From positions 1 to 10,810 of the forward strand of contig JBJXFX010000016.1 in assembly GCA_046152925.1 (NCBI GenBank): 10,810 bases of DNA, read 5' to 3'. Source of the stretch: CAMAUF01 sp046152925 (GTDB taxonomy: Bacteria; Chloroflexota; Dehalococcoidia; Tepidiformales; Tepidiformaceae). Shown in pieces: positions 6,424-10,810 of the stretch. Numbering within the stretch: position 1 is the first letter of the stretch; each line of letters starts with the position of its first letter. Below the pieces are notes generated by a model. The model did no database searches, was not told the origin of the DNA, and saw nothing but the letters and a program-made list of their open reading frames with translations. The translations under genes were made by a program, and so were the position numbers.

Positions 6424-6447
6424 GGGTCGAGCTGGCCCACCGCGTTG

Positions 6448-6933
6448 TCACTGCGGAGCAGGACAGCTGGTGGCGCGCGGATCCTGTGGCTGGAATTGCT
6501 CCCGCCCGTCTGCGATGAGCATCCCCGACCAATAGGCGGGGTGCGCTGCGTCGAGCCCGCCGTCGTCGCGCCGGTATACGACGAACTCGCTCAGGTACAC
6601 GGTGCCGTCCGGCCGGGGGCCGCAGACCGTCAGGATCCAGCCGGGCCGGACGATCCCGCTTGTCTCGGTGTACCGCGAGCCGATGATCTCCGGGCGCCCG
6701 GGCGGGGGCACTCCGTGACTCAGCAGGAGGTTGGCGCAGATCGGCGGATCCTTCCCCGCGAGCTCCTTGCAACGGGTCACGAGGCTGCCCAATCGGGCAG
6801 CCTCGTAGACCTGTTCAAGCCGGATCCGAGCCTCCGACTCGGTGACCGGGGCCCAGGTTGGCTCCGAATCGCGACAACCGACGAGCGCGGCACCAAGTCC
6901 AATAGGCCCGATTACCCCGATCTGGAGACGCAT
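6448..6933 (-). CDS. Putative lipoprotein of unknown function
   Basis: The 161-residue product begins with a short signal: Arg2, a hydrophobic stretch to about residue 18, and the lipobox LVGC with Cys20. Lipidation and anchoring to the outer face of the cytoplasmic membrane are therefore inferred. The mature part carries Cys55, Cys66, Cys104 and Cys157, enough for two disulfides. It contains a strand-rich segment around 98-121 (GWILTVCGPRPDGTVYLSEFVVY). No domain is recognised. The ATG at 6933 has a strong ribosome-binding site (AGGGGGG, about 6 bases upstream). The gene lies 69 bases downstream of the SH3b lipoprotein gene on the same strand and converges with the YchF-like gene, leaving 24 bases between stops with no obvious terminator. 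Confidence 0.72.
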   Translation of the reverse strand: MRLQIGVIGPIGLGAALVGCRDSEPTWAPVTESEARIRLEQVYEAARLGSLVTRCKELAGKDPPICANLLLSHGVPPPGRPEIIGSRYTETSGIVRPGWILTVCGPRPDGTVYLSEFVVYRRDDGGLDAAHPAYWSGMLIADGREQFQPQDPRATSCPAPQ

Positions 6934-7002
6934 GCAAAGCCCCCCTAACAGATCTCACACGGGAGCCGGCCATCGCACCCCGTGGGAGCCCGCGCGTACC
7001 CC

Positions 7003-8391
7003 TCACCGTGGCGCCTGTGTGGCGAGCTCGAGGAAGTCGGACGCCGCCCAGCCTTCCGCGCGCCCGCCCGGCGGCGCAACGCGCCACCACGTCCGACCGC
7101 TGGCATCGACTCTCGTCTCACCGCGGGATTCCATGAGCACGCGGTCGGCGTAGCAGCCGCTGACGGGCGCGTCGGCCCGCGGCTCGTCGCGGACGTTGAG
7201 GCAGTCGCCGGCGCCGGTGACTTGGACGAACGTCCCCTGGAGCACCCCGATCGGCACCGGGCCGCCGGCCTTGCCCGGCGCGAACTGCATGAATTCGACG
7301 ATCGGTGAGACGGTCCCAGTCGTGAGGTCGAAGATCGCGGGGAGTCCCGTCGTCCAGTTCGGGTCTTCCGCCCCAACGCGGGAGCGCTGGAACGACCCGC
7401 TTCCGAGCACCTGCGTCGGGCTCAGCCAAGCCGCGGGCCAGAACCCGTCGATGCCCGACTCCTTCGTGAACCGGTACGCCCGCTCGTTCGCCGGGTTCCA
7501 GACCTCCGTGACGGTGAGCCTGCCGGCAAACTCGCCCTCGTGCGTCGTCGCGAAGAGGAACAAACCGTCGCCCTTGCCAGCGAGCGCTTGAACGTACGTC
7601 TCCCCGGTCATACCGGTGGGCTTGACGGTCGCGTACGGCTTTCCGTCGACGTGCCGGAACACGGCGGCGGCGCCTGCCCGCCTGTAGATGACGAACCCAT
7701 CGGGAGTGTCGACGGCACGGAACCAATCCTGGCGCCAGTCGGACGGGACATCCACCGGCGTCGAGGTCTCCCCGCGGAGCAGGAGTCCTTCCAGGACTGC
7801 CGAGCCGTTGGAACGGCCGACCAGGACCGCTTCGGTCGAAACCGCGTCCACCCACCCGGTCGGCTCCAAGGTGGAGATGGTGGACCACGTGATGCCGCCG
7901 TCAAACGAATGGGCGATCGTGACCGGGGAGATGTCGGCGTAACAGTAGCCATGGCACAGGCCCACCGCGAGGTGGCGGCCGTCCTGGGACATCGCCGCTG
8001 AGGTGATGCCACGGATCTTGGCCGGGTCGGCGTTGCCCAGGAGTTCGGACTCGCGGAGCACTTCGGTGATCAAATCCCCCGTGGGGGACGTGTAATAGCG
8101 GCGAAGCGCCAGCGTGGGGCCCTCCCACCGGCCGTCGAACGCGACTACCACCAGCCCGCGCGGCAGGGGAACGGGGTCGCCGATCCTCAGGAGGGTCGCA
8201 TCTGGCGCGGCCGTCCTCGTCGCGGTCGAAGTCACCGTCGCAGTTGTTGGCGTCGCCTCGACGGAACTCGCCGCTGTCGACGTCTTGTCCGGAGAGGGCG
8301 TTGCTGGCGGCCGCGAGGAGCCCCCGCCGCCGCAGGCCGCCAACAACGTAGCCAGGCCGGCCGCCATGACTACCAGGATGCCGGTCTGCAT
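7003..8391 (-). CDS. Lipoprotein with Asp-box repeat region and C-terminal SH3b domain
   Basis: The 462-residue protein starts with a lipoprotein signal (MQTGILVVMAAGLATLLAAC, lipobox LAAC, Cys20). A Gly/Ser start and a Pro/Thr/Ser/Ala-rich linker run to about residue 65, consistent with a stalk through the cell envelope. The middle looks like a beta-propeller: HSFDGGITWS (161-170) is a textbook Asp-box (SxDxGxTW) of sialidase/BNR-type folds, and strand-turn segments continue to about 380. Cys146 and Cys150 (CHGYC) may form a disulfide. The last 65 residues, from DCLNVRDEP through RTWWRVAPPGG to EGWAASDFLEL, form a bacterial SH3 (SH3b) domain, a fold that often binds peptidoglycan. Sialidase catalytic residues are not evident, so a structural or binding role is more likely. 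The gene follows the FAD reductase gene by 45 bases. Confidence 0.85.
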   Translation of the reverse strand: MQTGILVVMAAGLATLLAACGGGGSSRPPATPSPDKTSTAASSVEATPTTATVTSTATRTAAPDATLLRIGDPVPLPRGLVVVAFDGRWEGPTLALRRYYTSPTGDLITEVLRESELLGNADPAKIRGITSAAMSQDGRHLAVGLCHGYCYADISPVTIAHSFDGGITWSTISTLEPTGWVDAVSTEAVLVGRSNGSAVLEGLLLRGETSTPVDVPSDWRQDWFRAVDTPDGFVIYRRAGAAAVFRHVDGKPYATVKPTGMTGETYVQALAGKGDGLFLFATTHEGEFAGRLTVTEVWNPANERAYRFTKESGIDGFWPAAWLSPTQVLGSGSFQRSRVGAEDPNWTTGLPAIFDLTTGTVSPIVEFMQFAPGKAGGPVPIGVLQGTFVQVTGAGDCLNVRDEPRADAPVSGCYADRVLMESRGETRVDASGRTWWRVAPPGGRAEGWAASDFLELATQAPR

Positions 8392-8436
8392 ACCGGAAAC
8401 AACGTCAGCGCCGGCCGAATGGTTCCACGCCGGGGC

Positions 8437-9663
8437 CTATTCGTCTTCGTCGTCTTCGATGACGTGGGCCAAGCCGGCCTCCATCGTCGCGCGCTCGGCG
8501 ATCAGCCGCCGGTAGTCGTTGAGTTCGCGCGGCATGTTGAACCCGACGGCGGCGACAAGCCTGCCCTGCCGCCCATAAAGCGCGACTAACTCGCCGGTCT
8601 CGAGCGAGCCGTGCTTCACCGCGACCTCGTCGTGGCCTGCCGTGTAGCCGACCGTCTGGATGCTGAGGTCGTATTGGTCGCTCCAGACGTAGGGCACGGC
8701 GGCGTACGGCCGCGCCGCGCCGGGGCCCGCGACGATGTTGCGGGCCGCCGCCATCCCCTGCTCGACCGCGTTCGTCCAATGTTCGAGGCGCATCTCCTGC
8801 TCGAAGAGCTGGTTGTACCAGCGGCAGAGGTCGCCAACCGCGTAGACGCCCGGGACGCCTGCGTTCAGCGTCGCATCGCAGACCACGCCATCGCGGAGGG
8901 TGAGCCCCGAGTCTTCCAGCCAGCCCGTCTCGGGGACCACGCCGATCCCGACGACCACAAGGTCGGCGGCGATGCGGTCGCCGTTCTCGAGCACGACGCG
9001 TTCGACGCGCCCGGACCCTTCGAAGCCGGCGACGCCGACGCCGAGCCGGAGGTCGACGCCATGGTCGCGGTGCACTTTGGCCGCGGCGGCGCCAATGCGG
9101 GCCCCGAGGGCGCGCTCCAGGGGTTGCGAAAAGACCTCGACGACGGTCGTTTCGAGGCCGCGTTCGCGGGCGGCGGCGGCCACTTCGGCGCCGATGAAGC
9201 CCGCGCCGACGACCGCGACGCGGGCGCCCTGCTCCATCGCGGCGCGGATGGCCAGCGCGTCCTCCATCGTGCGGAGCGTGTGGATGCCGCCGAGGCCTTC
9301 CGGGGTGCCACGCAGCTTTCGCGGGCTGGCGCCGGTCGCGATGATGATGGCGTCGTAGGGGACGCGCTCGCCGCCTTCGAGGACGACGGCCTTGCCCGCG
9401 GTATCGAGGGCGGTGGCGCGGACCCCGAGCTTGAGGTCGATGCGCTGTTTCTCGAAATCGGCCGGTGCGGAAAGCGCAGCCTTTTCGGGCGCCCACTTGC
9501 CGACGAGGATCTGCTTCGAGAGCGGCGGGCGGTCGTAGGGCAGGTGCGGTTCTGCACCGATGAGGGTGATTTCGCCATCGAATTTGGCGCGGCGGAGGGC
9601 GCCGGCGGCACGTAAGCCGGCGAGCGACGCCCCAACGATGACAACGCGGGAGATCTCGGGCAT
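8437..9663 (-). CDS. FAD-dependent NAD(P)H:ferredoxin/rubredoxin-type oxidoreductase
   Basis: This enzyme of 408 residues has two dinucleotide-binding folds. The FAD motif is VIVGASLAG (8-16), the NAD(P)H motif is VVGAGFIGAEVA (151-162), ATGASPRKL is at 109-117, and the second FAD signature is VYAVGDLCRWYN (273-284). WTNAVEQG (296-303) and YVWSDQYD (325-332), followed by a Reductase_C-like end, place it with ferredoxin/rubredoxin reductases of Rieske dioxygenase and P450 electron chains. It would move electrons from NAD(P)H to a small iron-sulfur protein; no such partner is in the window. The ATG at 9663 was chosen because the FAD fold begins right after it. An in-frame TTG at 9699 would add 12 Pro/Arg-rich residues. 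The C-terminus is unusually acidic (EDDEDE). Confidence 0.93.
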   Translation of the reverse strand: MPEISRVVIVGASLAGLRAAGALRRAKFDGEITLIGAEPHLPYDRPPLSKQILVGKWAPEKAALSAPADFEKQRIDLKLGVRATALDTAGKAVVLEGGERVPYDAIIIATGASPRKLRGTPEGLGGIHTLRTMEDALAIRAAMEQGARVAVVGAGFIGAEVAAAARERGLETTVVEVFSQPLERALGARIGAAAAKVHRDHGVDLRLGVGVAGFEGSGRVERVVLENGDRIAADLVVVGIGVVPETGWLEDSGLTLRDGVVCDATLNAGVPGVYAVGDLCRWYNQLFEQEMRLEHWTNAVEQGMAAARNIVAGPGAARPYAAVPYVWSDQYDLSIQTVGYTAGHDEVAVKHGSLETGELVALYGRQGRLVAAVGFNMPRELNDYRRLIAERATMEAGLAHVIEDDEDE

Positions 9664-9709
9664 GCCTCGGATTCTGGGATCGGGGCGTGGCTGGGGCAAC
9701 CGCGGGTGG

Positions 9710-10216
9710 TCACGCCGTGGTTCGGCTTCTCACGAGCATGACAATCAGCATGAGGTCGGCCTCGGGCGACAGCCGGACGGCCTTCCAGAATGAGGCGGCC
9801 TCGGTTGCGAGGGAGACCGCTTCGATAGCTTGTTGCCTCGTGAGACGCGCCGAGGTGTCGTAATCGGCCGTCGCCCGGAGTGCTTGGAGCGTGACAAAGC
9901 GCTCAGCGACTTCCCGCAGTTCTTCTGATGGCGCCACTCCGGCATCACGGAGCCACTGCGGTGGCTGCCTGGTGTTCAGCACTTGGGAGGCTACTTCTTT
10001 CATGCGTTCGTGGCCCATCGCACGGCTAATGTAGAGCCGGTGATAGTCACGAGATGCTCCCCTTACAAAGGTCCGCCCCGCTTCCTCTGTGAGGAGGTGA
10101 AAGAGTGAGTAGTACGCGGCCGAGATCGCTCGTCGAAGGCTGGCTTGGCGGGGCCGTTTGGGCTCGTTGTAGGCGAGCTGGAAGGCTTGTTCCCGCAAGT
10201 CGGACGATAGACTCAC
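9710..10216 (-). CDS. HEPN-domain protein (UPF0332-like)
   Basis: This is a 168-residue, mostly helical protein. ASLRRAISAAYYSLFHLL (25-42) is the typical first HEPN helix pair, and R114-ATADYD (114-120) followed by RLTRQQAIEAVSLA is the usual last-helix region, comparable to the RxxADYD motif of UPF0332 proteins. HEPN proteins are frequently RNases and often act as toxins, with an RX4-6H catalytic motif. Here the corresponding residues after Arg114 are Tyr119-Asp120, so the classical His is absent. The GTG start at 10216 overlaps the TGA of the upstream gene (GTGA), implying translational coupling. The two genes are inferred to form a toxin-antitoxin or regulatory module. The C-terminus (LMLIVMLV) is hydrophobic and unusual for the family. 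Confidence 0.78.
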   Translation of the reverse strand: MSLSSDLREQAFQLAYNEPKRPRQASLRRAISAAYYSLFHLLTEEAGRTFVRGASRDYHRLYISRAMGHERMKEVASQVLNTRQPPQWLRDAGVAPSEELREVAERFVTLQALRATADYDTSARLTRQQAIEAVSLATEAASFWKAVRLSPEADLMLIVMLVRSRTTA

Positions 10217-10527
10217 GGCTGGCGCCGCGATTCGCGGGGTTCTGGGTCAATGTCGGGCGACTCGCTTTGGAACCATACATAGGGAAAGCGTTCCGGCAAC
10301 AACTCTCGGAGCTTCTCCGAAATCGAGCGGCCGTACTTGCGGCGATGCGGCCAGGCCCGCCGAAGGTCAGCATCCTTGATGATGACGGTGACCTCGGTCG
10401 CCGGGTCACCGGCCCAATCATCCCGAATCTGGACATCCCAGCGGGCGACGGTACCCGCGAACTCTGGCGGGGGAGCGATCTTGCGGAGCTCCTGTTCGAG
10501 TTCTGCCTCGGTCATAAGCGCGGCCAT
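10213..10527 (-). CDS. Small partner protein of the HEPN gene, possible antitoxin
   Basis: From the ATG at 10527 the product has 104 residues. Alternatives are the ATG at 10515, four codons later, and an ATG at 10578 that would add 17 basic residues and has a GAAGGG tract upstream. The sequence begins with a helix (EAELEQELRKIAPP). It continues with a two-strand unit WDVQIRDDWAGDPATEVTV in two pieces (about 30-48) and a charged helix (RSISEKLRELLPERF), and ends with FPYVWFQSESPDIDPEP. The DWxGDPAxxVxV and PYVxFxSES patterns recur in small bacterial proteins that I associate with adjacent HEPN or UPF0332 genes. It is not a minimal nucleotidyltransferase, the usual HEPN partner, because no GSxxxG...D motif is present. 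Its last 4 bases overlap the HEPN start. Confidence 0.65.
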   Translation of the reverse strand: MAALMTEAELEQELRKIAPPPEFAGTVARWDVQIRDDWAGDPATEVTVIIKDADLRRAWPHRRKYGRSISEKLRELLPERFPYVWFQSESPDIDPEPRESRRQP

Positions 10528-10634
10528 GGAATCTAGCCTACGGGGTTGCCGGGCCGTTTGGAAGGTCGACGCTGGCATGCTTTCGCGCCCTTCAGGAATG
10601 GGGATCGAGCCGGTGGGCTATCCCAGGACTGGTG

Positions 10635-10664
10635 TTGACGGGGCCCTTCGAGCCCGAGTAGGGT
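10635..10664 (+). promoter_or_regulatory. Sigma70-type promoter for the gene at the right edge
   Basis: TTGACG (10635-10640) matches the -35 consensus at five of six positions. After an 18-base spacer, TAGGGT (10659-10664) is a moderate -10 element. The pair sits 33 bases before the start codon at 10698, in the 119-170 base gap between divergent genes. Confidence 0.5.
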
Positions 10665-10697
10665 GCGGCCAGTCCATGAAAGGGGCGAAAAGGACTG

Positions 10698-10810
10698 ATG
10701 ACTGAAGCGAAAGAGGTTGAACGAAGAGTAGGCCGGCGTCGGCTCCTCGGCGGCGGCGCGGCGCTGGCGGCGGGCGGGGCGGCCCTGCTCGCGGGCGGCG
10801 GCGTGGCCGG
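10698..10810 (+). CDS. Secreted or membrane-anchored protein with twin-arginine-like signal, 3'-partial
   Basis: Only 37 complete codons are visible before the window ends. They start at the ATG at 10698, preceded by AAAAGGA about 4 bases away. The residues read MTEAKEVERRVG, then RRRLLGGG and a long Ala/Gly/Leu stretch that runs into the edge. A charged N-region, a twin or triple arginine followed by Leu-Leu, and a weakly hydrophobic Ala/Gly-rich core match a Tat signal peptide. Export of a folded, possibly cofactor-containing protein is inferred. The mature domain is outside the window, so the product cannot be named. A simple N-terminal membrane anchor is the alternative. Confidence 0.7.
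   Translation, partial: MTEAKEVERRVGRRRLLGGGAALAAGGAALLAGGGVA

Noticed and set aside
6421..6450. Bidirectional terminator between the convergent YchF-like and lipoprotein genes
   Set aside because: No stable stem followed by a T-run is visible in this short interval.
8611..9615. Long plus-strand open frame of 334 codons
   Set aside because: It is antisense to the FAD oxidoreductase, whose motifs are unambiguous. It is low-complexity in Arg/Ala/Asp, as expected for an antisense frame in GC-rich DNA.

Overview
The window is high-GC, densely packed bacterial DNA with genes on both strands and short intergenic gaps. Protein style suggests an environmental GC-rich bacterium, possibly Chloroflexota: LLM-class flavin oxidoreductase, a YchF-like ATPase with an ARSGKTT P-loop, Ser/Thr/Pro-rich lipoproteins with SH3b tails. 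No rRNA or marker gene fixes this, so the taxonomy is only an impression. TGA ends several ordinary genes here, so the standard bacterial code applies.

Layout. Positions 1-1469 (+): the 3' part of a luciferase-like monooxygenase, then a small two-helix membrane protein. Positions 1405-3832 (-): a possible three-gene run of trmO, an SDR dehydrogenase and a thioredoxin-fold gene. The last gene is broken by a single in-frame TGA exactly where the first redox cysteine of a CPFC motif should be, and a hairpin with a GUU loop follows at the distance expected for a bacterial SECIS. I read 1405-2367 as one 320-residue selenoprotein: an N-terminal UPFC redoxin fused to a C-terminal DsbD-alpha-like domain with its own CX4C pair. 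Reading TGA as a stop leaves a truncated 50-residue peptide and a separate downstream ORF.

Positions 3862-4422 (+) encode a Uma2-family nuclease-like protein. Positions 4435-5254 (-) hold a tightly coupled pair of small unknown genes that looks like a toxin-antitoxin module. Positions 5326-6423 (+) encode a YchF-type ATPase. Positions 6448-9663 (-) hold an FAD-dependent pyridine nucleotide oxidoreductase followed by two lipoproteins. The larger lipoprotein has an Asp-box and a C-terminal SH3b domain. Positions 9710-10527 (-) hold a second coupled small pair, a HEPN (UPF0332-like) protein and its upstream partner. At the right edge a divergent gene (+) with a twin-arginine-like signal begins behind a recognisable sigma70-type promoter.

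The window therefore mixes housekeeping RNA and nucleotide functions (TrmO, YchF), redox enzymes (LLM, SDR, FAD reductase, redoxin) and three small accessory modules (Uma2, the 4.4-5.3 kb pair, the HEPN pair). The most interesting item is the candidate selenoprotein. No tRNA, rRNA, CRISPR array, insertion sequence or integrase was seen. No gap between genes exceeds about 120 bases.
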